From: Thalassomonas sp. M1454
Lineage (GTDB): Bacteria > Pseudomonadota > Gammaproteobacteria > Enterobacterales > Alteromonadaceae
NCBI RefSeq assembly: GCF_007097525.1
Contig: NZ_VKDD01000002.1
Span: 1-64,000, forward strand
Length of the DNA: 64,000 nt
Reading direction: 5' to 3'
The notes below the pieces were generated by a model that was not told the DNA's origin, did no database searches, and was given only the letters and a program-made list of their open reading frames with translations. Below are positions 44,925 to 54,292 of the stretch, in pieces. Position 1 is the stretch's first letter. Every line of letters begins with the position of its first letter. Position numbers and translations under genes: made by a program.

Positions 44925-47156
44925 ATGCAAAAAGAAGTTCTTTTAGTTGGTAACCCTAATGCTGGTAAATCAACTTTATTCAATCAGTTAACCGGTTTAA
45001 AGCAACACGTCGGTAATTTCCCTGGTATCACGGTTGAAAAAAAATTCGGCTCATTTAATTCTAGTAAGTATCAAGATAAATTTCAGGTTGTTGATTTACC
45101 TGGCGTTTATTCGTTGGTTGGACAACAGCAAACATCAGAAGATGAGCGTGTAACATTAAAGTACTTACTTAATTCAACAAACTCTATTGTATTAAATGTT
45201 ATAGATGCAACTTGTTTAGAGCGCCATCTGTATTTAACTCTGCAATTAAAAGAGTTAGGTCTGCCTATGATCATTATTTTAAATAAATGGGATATGGTAG
45301 AGCAATCAGACTTACAAATTGATGTCGATACATTTGCCAAAGAATTAGATTGTAAAGTGCTAACAATAAGCTCATCAAAGCAAATTGATATTGATGAGAT
45401 AGCACAAGCCGCTGATGCGGTAGCTACTCCTGAAATTAACTCGTTCAAAATAGAATATAACGCTGAAACAGAGCAAAAACTAAGCGCGAGTCAAAACCGT
45501 TTTGTTGAAATAAACAATTTAATTGACCAACAATATTTGGGCAATATCAGCACCGATGTTGAGCTAGATGTCGCTTCGATGCGTTATCAACGTTGTAATG
45601 AAATTTGTCAAAATAGCATAATTCAGACTCATCAAGCTCAGCATAAGTTAACAGAAAAACTCGATCATTACTTTATGCGCCCTATAGTGGCTCTGCCGCT
45701 ATTTTTACTTTCAATGTATCTAATGTTTATGTTTGCCATAAATGTTGGTGGTGCATTTATTGATTTCTTCGATATTGCAGCAGGCGCTATTTTAGTTGAT
45801 GGTTTAGCACATTTACTTAATTCTTGGTCGTGGCCACAATGGCTTGTGGTATTGCTTACCGATGGTGTTGGAGCCGGTATACAAACGGTTGCGACATTTA
45901 TTCCATTAATATTCTGTTTGTATTTATTCTTAACCGCGCTTGAGCAAACAGGTTATTTGGCTCGAGCTGCAGTAGTAACTGATAGATTAATGCAAAAAGT
46001 AGGATTACCAGGCTCAGCTTTTGTGCCAATGATCATGGGCTTTGGTTGTACTGTACCTGCGGTTATGGCAACCCGAACATTAAAACAAAAGCATGAACGA
46101 ATTCTTGCCGGAGCTATGAGTCATTTTATGGTTTGTGGTGCGCGTTTACCTGTTTTTGCTTTATTTGCTGCCGCATTCTTTTTAGAAAACGCACTACATG
46201 TTGTTTTCTTATTATATATCTTAGGTATATGTGCCGCCGTTTTAACTGGTATTGTCTTTAGACGAACGGTTATTAAAGGAGAGGCCAGCCCTTTTGTGAT
46301 CGAATTACCACAATACCAATTGCCACACTTTGCTGATTTAATGCATAGAACCTGGCAACGAGTTAAATCATTTGTATTTGGTGCCGGTAAAACGATTGTT
46401 ATTATGGTGACCTTACTTGGTATTTTTAACTCACTAGGTAAAGACGGAAGTTTTGGCAATACTGGCACAGATAACTCTTTATTAGCCGTAGCAAGCCAAA
46501 CAATTACACCCGCTTTTGCGCCTATGGGAATTGAAGAAGATAACTGGCAAGCGACGGTTGGTATTTTTACCGGTTTATTTGCTAAAGAAGTGTTAGTGGC
46601 AACTCTGAATAGTCTTTATCAAGATAATGAAGAGTCAAACGAGGAGTTTGATTTAGGCGAGCAGCTTAATGAAGCCGTAGCAAGTATTGGTGATAACTTA
46701 ATGGGGATTGCTGAGTTAGTTTTAGATCCATTAGGTTTAACTTCAGCTGATGTTGCTAGTGTTGAAGAAGCGGCCGAAACTCAGGAAGTTTCAATGACTA
46801 CTATGGAGCGACTAGCCAGTCATTTTGACGGTAAACATGGCGCATTTGCTTACTTGTTATTTATTTTACTGTATGCGCCTTGTGCGTCGGCGCTTGGTGC
46901 AATCGCCCGTGAATTTAATGGTCGTTGGGCATTTTTCATTGCGCTTTGGACTACCGCTCTTGCCTATATTGTCGCTGCATCTTACTATCAGGTGGTAACT
47001 TGGACTGGTTTACAGTCGTCTCAAACATGGACTTTAGCTGTTATACTTATTGTTAGTGTTATCATTTATCGATTGATGAAGTTACCGCAATTAGCTGACT
47101 GGCTTGATAGGGGGGTTAAACGTGTTAAAACAAATTCAAACGCTACTTGTCACTAA
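44925..47156 (+). CDS. feoB: Ferrous iron transporter FeoB
   Basis: The inner-membrane Fe(II) transporter is about 743 residues. The N-terminal G domain has G1 LVGNPNAGKSTLFN, G3 VVDLPGVYSL and G4 ILNKWDMVEQ. The membrane part has Gate-type motifs GFGCTVPAVMATRTL and MVCGARLPVFALFAA, the second Gate block with GLFAKEVLVATLNSLY, and LLYAPCASALGAIAREF. A frame start at 44895 inside feoA exists. ATG 44925 fits the family start (MQKEVLLVGNPNAGKS) and the gene spacing. It overlaps feoC by 35 bases. Confidence 0.96.
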   Translation: MQKEVLLVGNPNAGKSTLFNQLTGLKQHVGNFPGITVEKKFGSFNSSKYQDKFQVVDLPGVYSLVGQQQTSEDERVTLKYLLNSTNSIVLNVIDATCLERHLYLTLQLKELGLPMIIILNKWDMVEQSDLQIDVDTFAKELDCKVLTISSSKQIDIDEIAQAADAVATPEINSFKIEYNAETEQKLSASQNRFVEINNLIDQQYLGNISTDVELDVASMRYQRCNEICQNSIIQTHQAQHKLTEKLDHYFMRPIVALPLFLLSMYLMFMFAINVGGAFIDFFDIAAGAILVDGLAHLLNSWSWPQWLVVLLTDGVGAGIQTVATFIPLIFCLYLFLTALEQTGYLARAAVVTDRLMQKVGLPGSAFVPMIMGFGCTVPAVMATRTLKQKHERILAGAMSHFMVCGARLPVFALFAAAFFLENALHVVFLLYILGICAAVLTGIVFRRTVIKGEASPFVIELPQYQLPHFADLMHRTWQRVKSFVFGAGKTIVIMVTLLGIFNSLGKDGSFGNTGTDNSLLAVASQTITPAFAPMGIEEDNWQATVGIFTGLFAKEVLVATLNSLYQDNEESNEEFDLGEQLNEAVASIGDNLMGIAELVLDPLGLTSADVASVEEAAETQEVSMTTMERLASHFDGKHGAFAYLLFILLYAPCASALGAIAREFNGRWAFFIALWTTALAYIVAASYYQVVTWTGLQSSQTWTLAVILIVSVIIYRLMKLPQLADWLDRGVKRVKTNSNATCH

Positions 47157-47376
47157 CGAAATAATGACGGATAAAACCCTAGCTACTAAGTTAGGGGTTG
47201 ATCTAAGTGCTTTAGAGGGCATGCTTAAATTACTTCTTAAACGAGATCAAATAGAGTTAGTCGTTGGTGGTGACTGTGAAGGTAGCTGCGGCTGCGTTAA
47301 TGCGAAAGTTAATGCGTATCGCTGGTTAGATAAAAAATTAACCGCAACGCCACTAAGTATTATCTCTGTTAATTAA
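47122..47376 (+). CDS. feoC: FeoC-like transcriptional/Fe-S regulator
   Basis: The 84-residue winged-helix protein starts with a GTG at 47122 that has a GGGGGG ribosome site six bases upstream. The TTG at 47104 in the same frame has none. The N-terminal helix-turn-helix includes IMTDKTLATKLGVDLSALEGMLKLLLKR. A wing with CEGSCGC gives three cysteines, as expected for the oxygen-labile Fe-S ligand set of FeoC. Its start lies within the end of feoB, so translation is coupled. It probably protects or regulates FeoB. Confidence 0.88.
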   Translation: MLKQIQTLLVTNEIMTDKTLATKLGVDLSALEGMLKLLLKRDQIELVVGGDCEGSCGCVNAKVNAYRWLDKKLTATPLSIISVN

Positions 47377-47432
47377 AGCAAGATTAGCTTCGAGCGTACT
47401 TATTAGACGCTATTGAGATAAAGGGACTTGAG

Positions 47433-47837
47433 ATGTCAAAACAACAAGCAACAACCAACAAACCTAATGGTGCAGGCTTAGCTAGATTATTCAAAGCTAC
47501 TCGATGCTCAATGCAAGGTTTTGCCGCTGCTTGGCAACATGAAGCGGCATTTCGTCAAGAATTGTTACTAACCAGCATTTTATTTCCTTTTTCTTTTTTT
47601 CTGGCGAGCTCGATCAATCACTGGCTCATTTTATTCTTTAGTTTATTGTTTTTATTATTTGCGGAAATTGTGAATTCTGCTCTTGAAGCTTTAGCCGATA
47701 AAGTTTGTTTAGACCATGATGTTTTAATTGGCCGTGCAAAAGATTTAGGCTCATCACTCGTCTTTATCGCTTTGGTCTTTATGAAAGTGGTTTGGCTACT
47801 TGCAATCTTACAATACTTTAATCTTATCTCTAGTTAA
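47433..47837 (+). CDS. dgkA: Diacylglycerol kinase
   Basis: The 134-residue inner-membrane enzyme phosphorylates diacylglycerol to phosphatidic acid. It has three hydrophobic helices. The family signature is ALLFAEIVNSALEALADKV-like, here LLFAEIVNSALEALADKVC, followed by GRAKDLGSSLVFIAL (E-x2-N-xA-E and K-D-G/A residues of the active site). An N-terminal basic segment (LARLFKATRCSMQGFAAAWQHEAAFRQE) is also typical. The gene follows feoC by 56 bp on the same strand but has its own GGGAC-like ribosome region. It may be co-transcribed. Confidence 0.94.
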   Translation: MSKQQATTNKPNGAGLARLFKATRCSMQGFAAAWQHEAAFRQELLLTSILFPFSFFLASSINHWLILFFSLLFLLFAEIVNSALEALADKVCLDHDVLIGRAKDLGSSLVFIALVFMKVVWLLAILQYFNLISS

Positions 47838-47931
47838 TACAATAACCTATCTTTGAGCTGAACCCTTCAAAACAGTAAAATTTGCCTATACTTATAACAA
47901 TCTTTGGTTAGTTTTAAATTAAGTTGGGCAA

Positions 47932-48585
47932 ATGAAATCTATTTTTCTTATTACTTTGCTTTTGATCCCTAATTTGGTGTTTGGTCAGCAAGACCTAGCT
48001 TTTGAAGAAGAGTCTGAGCCAAACCATTCCTCTCTTTATTTAGGCCTTATTTTAGGGAGTGCCAGCACAAAAGAAGATTTTGATCATGTGTTTAATAGTG
48101 GCGGACAAGAATATCAGCAGGAAAGTGAAAATTTCAGTTTTGGCATCTACGCCGGGTTTAATTTTGCCGATGTATGGGCACTGGAATCATCGATAGTAGT
48201 AACACCAGGTCTAGATAAGCGACCATCTGAGCTTCCCATTGATGAGGTTTACTTAACCACAATCACTCTAACGCCAGTTTTACATATGGAAGTCACAGAG
48301 CAAATAGGGCTTTATGTGAAGGCCGGGTTAGGTTTTCTTATTTATGTTGAAGATTATAAAAAACATAGCGTATTTAATCACAAGGACGGAGATTATTGGG
48401 CTGGAGTAGGTTTGTCTGTTGGTCTCGGACTAGATTTTAAAGTGAATAAAGCGATTCATTTGCGCTTAGGTTTTGATTATATTGCCGCAGAAATGGACGC
48501 CGATGAAGAAAACCACCACATTAATTTAGATGATATTGATGAAGAGTATTCATTAATATCTATGGCAATGCATTATAATTTTTAG
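47932..48585 (+). CDS. Outer-membrane beta-barrel protein
   Basis: The 217-residue protein has a signal peptide (IFLITLLLIPNLVFGQQ) and then alternating amphipathic strands: SSLYLGLILGSAS, FSFGIYAGFNF, IGLYVKAGLGFLIYVE, WAGVGLSVGLGLDFKV, AIHLRLGFDYI. It closes with SLISMAMHYNF, a C-terminal Phe that is the outer-membrane sorting signal. About eight strands are expected, as in OmpA/OmpW-like small barrels. A specific function is not recognisable. It is a single gene convergent with the MltF-like gene. Confidence 0.8.
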   Translation: MKSIFLITLLLIPNLVFGQQDLAFEEESEPNHSSLYLGLILGSASTKEDFDHVFNSGGQEYQQESENFSFGIYAGFNFADVWALESSIVVTPGLDKRPSELPIDEVYLTTITLTPVLHMEVTEQIGLYVKAGLGFLIYVEDYKKHSVFNHKDGDYWAGVGLSVGLGLDFKVNKAIHLRLGFDYIAAEMDADEENHHINLDDIDEEYSLISMAMHYNF

Positions 48586-48613
48586 CCGCCAATTTTATTA
48601 CCTAAATTGGCGG
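48586..48613. terminator. Shared hairpin between the barrel gene and the MltF-like gene
   Basis: A 10-bp perfect stem CCGCCAATTT/AAATTGGCGG with an eight-base loop starts one base after the barrel gene's stop codon region and ends eight bases before the convergent gene's stop. Tails are AT-rich on both sides, without a long T-run. Confidence 0.65.
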
Positions 48614-48621
48614 TATAAATT

Positions 48622-50682
48622 TTAAAAGCTATTAACGCTGACAGCGTGGCTATATATTTCATATTTATGACGGATGTTTCTTACGTAGTTTACCGGCTCT
48701 TTGCCTCGCACATAGCCATAACGAGCTTTTGATGAGTACTTTCTTTGAGATAGAAGTAACATAGCTCGTTCAACATTATCGAACCATACATCATCTCGCC
48801 AGCCTTTTTGTCTAGCAAGCCTTCTTGCATCATTAACATGGCCGTATCCAGCATTATATGAGGCGAGTGCAAACCAAATAACTTGATCTTGTTGTACATT
48901 CCAACGCTCAACCCTTTCGGTTACCCAACGTAAATATTTAACTCCGGCATGTATGCCATTTTCTGGTAAATACATATTAGAAATTTTCAGCTCTTTAGCT
49001 GTTCTTGGCATTACTTGGAACAGCCCTTGTGCTCCTGCGTATGAACGAGCTTTTGGGTTGAAATTACTTTCTTGATGCATTTGTGCGATTAATAAATGCT
49101 TATCAAAGCCATATTGCTTGGCATATTTATCAACAACATCATCATAAGGAGATAGTGCGCCACCAGATTTTTGTAAATTAAAGTCTTGATGATGGCTACT
49201 AGTTAACTTTTCATTTTCAAAATATTTATTGTGCAATATATTGTAAAACAGCCCTCGGTAAGTTTTTTTAATGTATGAATCTACATTAGCAAGAAGCTCA
49301 GTATTGCCTGTTTTGACTACCCAACTTTGTGCTTTTTCTTTACCCATATAAATGCTTGGTAAAATATCGTCACGCAGGCTCAATTCCATATCTATTAAGT
49401 GATTATCCGCTATGGTTAGATCAAATTCTCCTGAAGCTACGCCTGCAATAATTCGCTCGGTATCGTATTCTTCAGGTGCAGCAGTTAGTACTATTTCAGG
49501 AATAAGTGTTTGTAAGTCTTTTATGGTATTCCAGTAAGAGCTAGATTTACGTACGGTAATGTTGCGATACTTTAAGTCTTCTACCGACTTGATGTTAAGA
49601 TCTGATGTACCTATTACTAACTGCTCTGTGGCATAGTGGTATGCTCTTGAAAAAGCTAAACCACTTTTTATTCTATCTTGTGTTGGGGTAAAAAAGCCTA
49701 ACGCAATGTCGGCCTTTCCGCTGCGGATATATTCAAACATTGCTTCGTTATCTGGCGCTACAATTATTTCATAACTGAGCTTGTTTGCTCTGGCAAAGTG
49801 GCGAGCAAGTTCATAATGAAAGCCCATTAACTCGCCTTTCCACAAATAATAAGAAGCAATATTGTTACGCATAACAAAGCGAATGTTTTTGCGTTCTTTG
49901 ATCAAATCCCAATTGGTTTTAACCGATACTGTATTATTTATGGTGATTTTTTCTAAGAGCAAAAAGTTATTAAGAGCTGTCTTGAGTAGCTTATTTCGTT
50001 TATGCACAGCCCAGCCAACTTGTTTGGCACTATTAGCCTGTAAACTTTTCTTAATGTCAGAGCGATAAACTAGCGTAGATTCAAGTATATTACTGTCATT
50101 AATGGTGATGTCATATTCGCCACTCGCAATTTTGTCAAAAATTTCATCATGGCTCATCTCTGCTGGAATTTGGGTTATTTTTAAAGAAGGGTAAACTTTA
50201 GCTAAACCTATCGCGGTTAACGCAAAACTAGTGCCTGATTGAACCGCTATACTGCGATTAGCTAGGTCTTTTGCAGAAGCTAAAGGCTTAGCACTTTTAC
50301 CCATTACCATGTATTCAGTGGTTTCTAATAAAGGTAAGGTAAAATCGACTTGGCGTTGACGCAAAGGATTTATGGTAAGGTTAGAGGCGATAACATCACC
50401 TTTACCTGCTTGCAGAGCAGGAATTAACTCTTCAAAGCTTTCTACATAGATTATTTCTACTTGTAGTTGATTTTGCTCGGCAAAACGAGAAATGTATTCT
50501 TTATCTAAATTTGGTGGCGAGCCAGCTCTTGGTAAGTATTGTTCATTTCCATTCCAAGTAAGTACACGTAGTACTTTTGCTTCTTTAATTTCATCAAGGT
50601 CACGAACTTGAGCATGACTTGTTGGCAGATAGATACTGCAAGTAAGTATAAGAATTAAAAGTAAATTTAATAAAATACGCAA
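48622..50682 (-). CDS. MltF-type lytic transglycosylase with two solute-binding domains
   Basis: The 686-residue exported protein has a signal peptide to about residue 24. Two SBP_bac_3 domains follow, about 36-250 (VLRVLTWNGNEQYLPR, IASNLTINPLRQRQVDF) and about 265-490 (IRFVMRNNIASYYLWKG, IALGFFTPTQDRIKSG). A lysozyme-like SLT domain spans about 510-650 with catalytic Glu538 in MHQESNFNPKARSYAGAQGL, QVMPRTAKEL and ALASYNAGYGHV. Standard MltF has one solute-binding domain; here it is doubled. It cleaves peptidoglycan to 1,6-anhydromuropeptides. The binding domains probably sense cell-wall fragments or amino acids. It is divergent from the kinase gene at 50886. Confidence 0.9.
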   Translation of the reverse strand: MRILLNLLLILILTCSIYLPTSHAQVRDLDEIKEAKVLRVLTWNGNEQYLPRAGSPPNLDKEYISRFAEQNQLQVEIIYVESFEELIPALQAGKGDVIASNLTINPLRQRQVDFTLPLLETTEYMVMGKSAKPLASAKDLANRSIAVQSGTSFALTAIGLAKVYPSLKITQIPAEMSHDEIFDKIASGEYDITINDSNILESTLVYRSDIKKSLQANSAKQVGWAVHKRNKLLKTALNNFLLLEKITINNTVSVKTNWDLIKERKNIRFVMRNNIASYYLWKGELMGFHYELARHFARANKLSYEIIVAPDNEAMFEYIRSGKADIALGFFTPTQDRIKSGLAFSRAYHYATEQLVIGTSDLNIKSVEDLKYRNITVRKSSSYWNTIKDLQTLIPEIVLTAAPEEYDTERIIAGVASGEFDLTIADNHLIDMELSLRDDILPSIYMGKEKAQSWVVKTGNTELLANVDSYIKKTYRGLFYNILHNKYFENEKLTSSHHQDFNLQKSGGALSPYDDVVDKYAKQYGFDKHLLIAQMHQESNFNPKARSYAGAQGLFQVMPRTAKELKISNMYLPENGIHAGVKYLRWVTERVERWNVQQDQVIWFALASYNAGYGHVNDARRLARQKGWRDDVWFDNVERAMLLLSQRKYSSKARYGYVRGKEPVNYVRNIRHKYEIYSHAVSVNSF

Positions 50683-50781
50683 TTTTTACTCCGCCAAAAA
50701 TGATATTGTTATATTTGAATTCTATCATAGAAAAAAATAAGCACTATGATATTTAGGATGCTTTTAACGATTTAACTAATT

Positions 50782-50800
50782 TGTTAACTGGTGGTTAACA
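50782..50800. promoter_or_regulatory. Palindromic operator-like site between the MltF-like and kinase genes
   Basis: TGTTAAC and its complement GTTAACA flank a five-base spacer TGGTG. It sits in the divergent intergenic region 50683-50885, 86 bp before the kinase start. It has the size and symmetry of a dimeric repressor or activator site. No regulator can be named. Confidence 0.35.
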
Positions 50801-50885
50801 TTTTGCGGTTGGTTTTGTTAAATGGCTAGATAATAGCTTCTAGTGTGTAATATCATTAACTAAATCTTCAATATTGGGTACTGTT

Positions 50886-52712
50886 TTGTCAGAAAAAAAA
50901 CTCCAGCATTTTTATATTGCTGAAGAGCAGTCAATTTATTTACTTAGCCATAAAGACGCCACTAAATTAAAACAGTGGCTTGAATTGTGTCATTCACAAT
51001 TAGCACAACTTGGTTACCAACATATAGAATTATTAGGCAAGGGCGCTTATGGCTTTGTTTTTTGTGGCACTAATTCATTAGGCCATCAGCATGTATTTAA
51101 ATTTTCACGAGTTACCTTACCTCAACATGTACAAGACCGATTAGCCGAAGAAGCTGAAATGCAGGCGATGATTAACCACCCGAATATTCCAAAACTGATT
51201 GAGTACATGAAAATAAAGCGTCAATCAATTGTGCATATGACTCGCTCTCCTGGCTTAGATTTAGAAGTGATCTCCCATCAACAAGGACCTCTTGCAGTTG
51301 AACAAGTCGTTAATATAACTATTCAGCTAGTAGAATTGTTAAAGTTTATACGAGACCCTAAAAATAATACTAAGGGTAAACCTATTGTTCATGGCGATAT
51401 CAAGCCATCAAATATAGTGCTAAATCCAGAAGATAACACCTTACAACTTATTGATTGGGGCTCTTCTGTGTGGGCTCAGTGTGATAAAGATGGTCATAGT
51501 ACATCAATCAATGTTATGGATTTAATGAGTGGCGATATACAACAAACTAACTCTCGCATGGGAGATATTTACTTTATAGGTGAAGAGCAGTTAAATGGCG
51601 GCTTGTCTTCGCCAAGATTTGATGAACAAGGCATGGCTGCGACTATCTATGCATTAGCCTCAGGACAATCGAGTCGATATGGCTATAAGGTTATAACGGC
51701 GTCATCGTTAGGTTTACCGCAAATGTTAGCTAAAGCATTAGACGGTATGTTAGGTGATGATGAAAAACTAAGAAAGCAAGCTGGCGATTACCTATTTAAT
51801 AACTTAAACCTGCTTAAAAATACTGTGTTATCAGCTACTGAAACAAAACCGAAACTTGCTAATGCAATTCCTATTTGGTTGAAAGACACAAATGAGGAAA
51901 TTGATACGGTAGTGTATGGTTCAAGGAAGTCTTTTTTAAGAGAACGCTCTCTTGAGGATAGCTTAGTTGATATTGATGATGTACAGCTTGAGAAGTATTA
52001 CAAAAACTTCTTAGTAGGTATGGGGGCAACGGAAAAAGCTTTTGTAGCCGCGGTAAGTCGGTTAGCAAAATATCCTGTTGTAGGTGGTTTAGCTATTCGT
52101 TGGGAAAAAGACGGTGTTTATGTCGACTCAAGCTTGACCTTATTTGATTCTAGCCTTGAATATGCGTTTAAGTCAGCGATCCAAAACATGATCACTCTAG
52201 CGCGAGGTATATTTAGGATTGGTATTTTTAAGTCTTGTTTGTTTAATGCCAGAAAAACCCTACATGTCGAGCGAGAAAGTAGTTCTCAACCTTTTATTGC
52301 TGACAACACTCAGCAAATTCCTTTTGAATTGAGCAAGCTTAGCGACCTTGATAATGCAACTCAGTTGCACTCTTATTTTGAAGACGGCAAAGATCCTGAC
52401 GAGTATCTGCATTTACCTGATGAAATGATGGCGGTTCTAAAACGTATGAACCCTATTCATCATACTGGTTGTATTATTTTTGAAGTACTCGAAACTCATT
52501 TAAAAATTCATAGTCATTTAGTCTTACTTAACCATGAGATGAAAGATGAATTTGAACAATGTTTACAAGAAATACTTGAATTATTGCCTACTATTAAAGG
52601 AATAGGCATCTCTGGATTTATGAAATTACCATACAAAGACACTCGATTCTTTGAGCATGTGAATGAGTTACCAGAGCATTTTTATCCAAAAAATCCAAAA
52701 TTAAGCAATTAG
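50886..52712 (+). CDS. Ser/Thr protein kinase with an uncharacterised C-terminal domain
   Basis: The protein is about 608 residues. The N-terminal eukaryotic-like kinase domain has the Gly loop LLGKGAYGFVF (50-56 core), Lys72 in HVFKFSR, catalytic loop IVHGDIKPSNIVL (Asp171, Asn176) and DWG (Asp190) in place of DFG. All catalytic residues are present. The C-terminal 300 residues match nothing I recognise and have no membrane segment, so it is a cytoplasmic kinase. The start is a TTG. TTG 50886 has a GGGTA ribosome-like site; TTG 50874 in frame is the alternative. The VOC gene follows 12 bp downstream, so the two are likely co-transcribed. Confidence 0.87.
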   Translation: MSEKKLQHFYIAEEQSIYLLSHKDATKLKQWLELCHSQLAQLGYQHIELLGKGAYGFVFCGTNSLGHQHVFKFSRVTLPQHVQDRLAEEAEMQAMINHPNIPKLIEYMKIKRQSIVHMTRSPGLDLEVISHQQGPLAVEQVVNITIQLVELLKFIRDPKNNTKGKPIVHGDIKPSNIVLNPEDNTLQLIDWGSSVWAQCDKDGHSTSINVMDLMSGDIQQTNSRMGDIYFIGEEQLNGGLSSPRFDEQGMAATIYALASGQSSRYGYKVITASSLGLPQMLAKALDGMLGDDEKLRKQAGDYLFNNLNLLKNTVLSATETKPKLANAIPIWLKDTNEEIDTVVYGSRKSFLRERSLEDSLVDIDDVQLEKYYKNFLVGMGATEKAFVAAVSRLAKYPVVGGLAIRWEKDGVYVDSSLTLFDSSLEYAFKSAIQNMITLARGIFRIGIFKSCLFNARKTLHVERESSSQPFIADNTQQIPFELSKLSDLDNATQLHSYFEDGKDPDEYLHLPDEMMAVLKRMNPIHHTGCIIFEVLETHLKIHSHLVLLNHEMKDEFEQCLQEILELLPTIKGIGISGFMKLPYKDTRFFEHVNELPEHFYPKNPKLSN

Positions 52713-52724
52713 CGAGGAAATAAA

Positions 52725-53114
52725 ATGGCACACTCTGTTGGCGATATGGCTTGGCTCGACTTAACCGTTACTAATGCTGAGCAGGTAAAAGACTTTTATG
52801 CCGATGTTATCGGTTGGCAAGCTGAAGGTTGTAGCATGGGGGATTATGAAGACTTTACCATGATGAGTGCAACGACAGGCGAAGCAATAAGTGGCGTGTG
52901 TCATGCCAAAGGCGTTAATGCTGATTTACCACCTGTGTGGATGCCTTATTTTTTAGTTGCTGATATTGACCAATCGGTTAACTCGGTACAGGCTAAAGGT
53001 GGTGAGTTACTTACCGAAATAAAGTCGATGGGAGGAGAAGATAAATACGTAATTATTAAAGATCCTGCCGGCGCTGTGTGTGCTTTATACTTCAAAGCTC
53101 CCGAACAAGACTAA
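52725..53114 (+). CDS. VOC superfamily (glyoxalase/bleomycin-resistance-like) protein
   Basis: The 129-residue protein has two beta-alpha-beta-beta-beta modules: MAWLDLTVTNAEQVKDFYADVIGW and MPYFLVADIDQSVNSVQAKGGELL, ending DPAGAVCALYFKA. The DPAGA and C-terminal strand usually carry a metal-binding Glu; here the segment is ALYFK, so metal binding is doubtful. It has GAGG six bases upstream and lies 12 bp behind the kinase gene, suggesting a shared transcript. Substrate is unknown. Confidence 0.82.
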   Translation: MAHSVGDMAWLDLTVTNAEQVKDFYADVIGWQAEGCSMGDYEDFTMMSATTGEAISGVCHAKGVNADLPPVWMPYFLVADIDQSVNSVQAKGGELLTEIKSMGGEDKYVIIKDPAGAVCALYFKAPEQD

Positions 53115-53116
53115 AA

Positions 53117-53139
53117 TCAAGAGGGTCAGATCAACTTGA
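53117..53139. repeat. Short REP-like sequence behind the VOC gene
   Basis: TCAAG at the left and CTTGA at the right enclose AGGGTCAGATCAA. The composition resembles the GGGTCAGATCAACTTGA type of dispersed sequence seen in marine gammaproteobacteria. I recall this pattern but cannot check copy number here. Confidence 0.3.
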
Positions 53140-53189
53140 AATGTCGCTGCTAATTAACTGGTTTAATATAAGAAATTAAGGACAATACA

Positions 53190-54260
53190 TTGAGTAAAGC
53201 GTTAGCTGTATTTGCAGGTAAATCTGCATTAGCGCATATAAAACAACACGGTCTTGGGCAAGAGCAAATTAAAATGATGGTTGGCGCCAGTGGCGGCCCT
53301 AAATGGTTTGTGCTTGCTGGCTTAGACCGCTATTTTTGTGGTGATTATTTTAAAGACAGAACCCAACCTTTATATACATTAGGCTCTTCTGCTGGAGCAT
53401 GGCGCTTTGCTTGTTACGCTCAAAAAGGGCCTCTAGAGGCTATCAATCGCTTAATTCATGGTTACTCGCACATGTCTTATCCTGAAAAAGCTACGATTGC
53501 ACAAATTACAGAGCAAAGTGAGCAGTTACTTAGCCATATCCTGGGTAAAAATGGGGTTGATGAAGTTGTGCAAAACCCTATTGTTAAATCGACCATTATT
53601 GTCGCTAAATCGCTTGGCCTTACTAAATTTGAACATAAAGCAATACAATTACCTGGCTTAATCACCTCAGCAATAGCGAACCGGATTAACCGAAAAAATC
53701 TGGGTAAATATTATCAACGAGCGATATTTACTAGTGATACTAATAATATCCCTTTTGACTTTAATGACGGTATTAACTCTCAAGTAACCGAAATAAATGC
53801 TAGTAATTACCAACTTGCTCTGCAAGCGACAGGAGCGATACCATTAATTATTAATGGCGTAAAAAATATCCCTGATGCAGGAACTGGTATGTTTCGAGAT
53901 GGCGGTATTATTGATTATCACTTTGACCAACCCTTTTTAGGTGGAGAAAGCGCTGAAGGTATCGTGCTTTATCCTCATTTTTACAATGAATTTAAACCGG
54001 GCTGGTTTGATAAGTACGTTAAGCATCGTTTTGCCAATAAACAGCATTTTGATAATGTCCTGGTAATAGCGCCAACACCAGAGTTTGTCGCTAAGCTGCC
54101 ATTTGCTAAAATCCCTGATCGAAAAGACTTTACTCAATTAACTGAAAAAGATCGAATAGCTTATTGGAATATAGTCGTCAGTGAAAGTGAGCGCTTAGCA
54201 CAAGAATTTTTTGAGCTGGTTAATAGTGATAATCCTGCAGATAAAATAACTCTTATTTAA
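53190..54260 (+). CDS. Patatin-like phospholipase
   Basis: The 356-residue protein has the patatin catalytic features: oxyanion loop GASGGPKWF (32-39), nucleophile Ser67 in LGSSAGAWRF (GxSxG) and catalytic Asp237 in FRDGGIIDYHF. No signal peptide is evident, so the lipase or lysophospholipase is cytoplasmic or peripheral. The start is a TTG at 53190 with AAGG eight bases upstream. It follows the kinase-VOC pair by 75 bp on the same strand with a REP-like sequence between, so co-transcription is uncertain. Confidence 0.88.
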   Translation: MSKALAVFAGKSALAHIKQHGLGQEQIKMMVGASGGPKWFVLAGLDRYFCGDYFKDRTQPLYTLGSSAGAWRFACYAQKGPLEAINRLIHGYSHMSYPEKATIAQITEQSEQLLSHILGKNGVDEVVQNPIVKSTIIVAKSLGLTKFEHKAIQLPGLITSAIANRINRKNLGKYYQRAIFTSDTNNIPFDFNDGINSQVTEINASNYQLALQATGAIPLIINGVKNIPDAGTGMFRDGGIIDYHFDQPFLGGESAEGIVLYPHFYNEFKPGWFDKYVKHRFANKQHFDNVLVIAPTPEFVAKLPFAKIPDRKDFTQLTEKDRIAYWNIVVSESERLAQEFFELVNSDNPADKITLI

Positions 54261-54292
54261 TTTAAACAGTCCTAGTAGACAAATTTAAAGAG

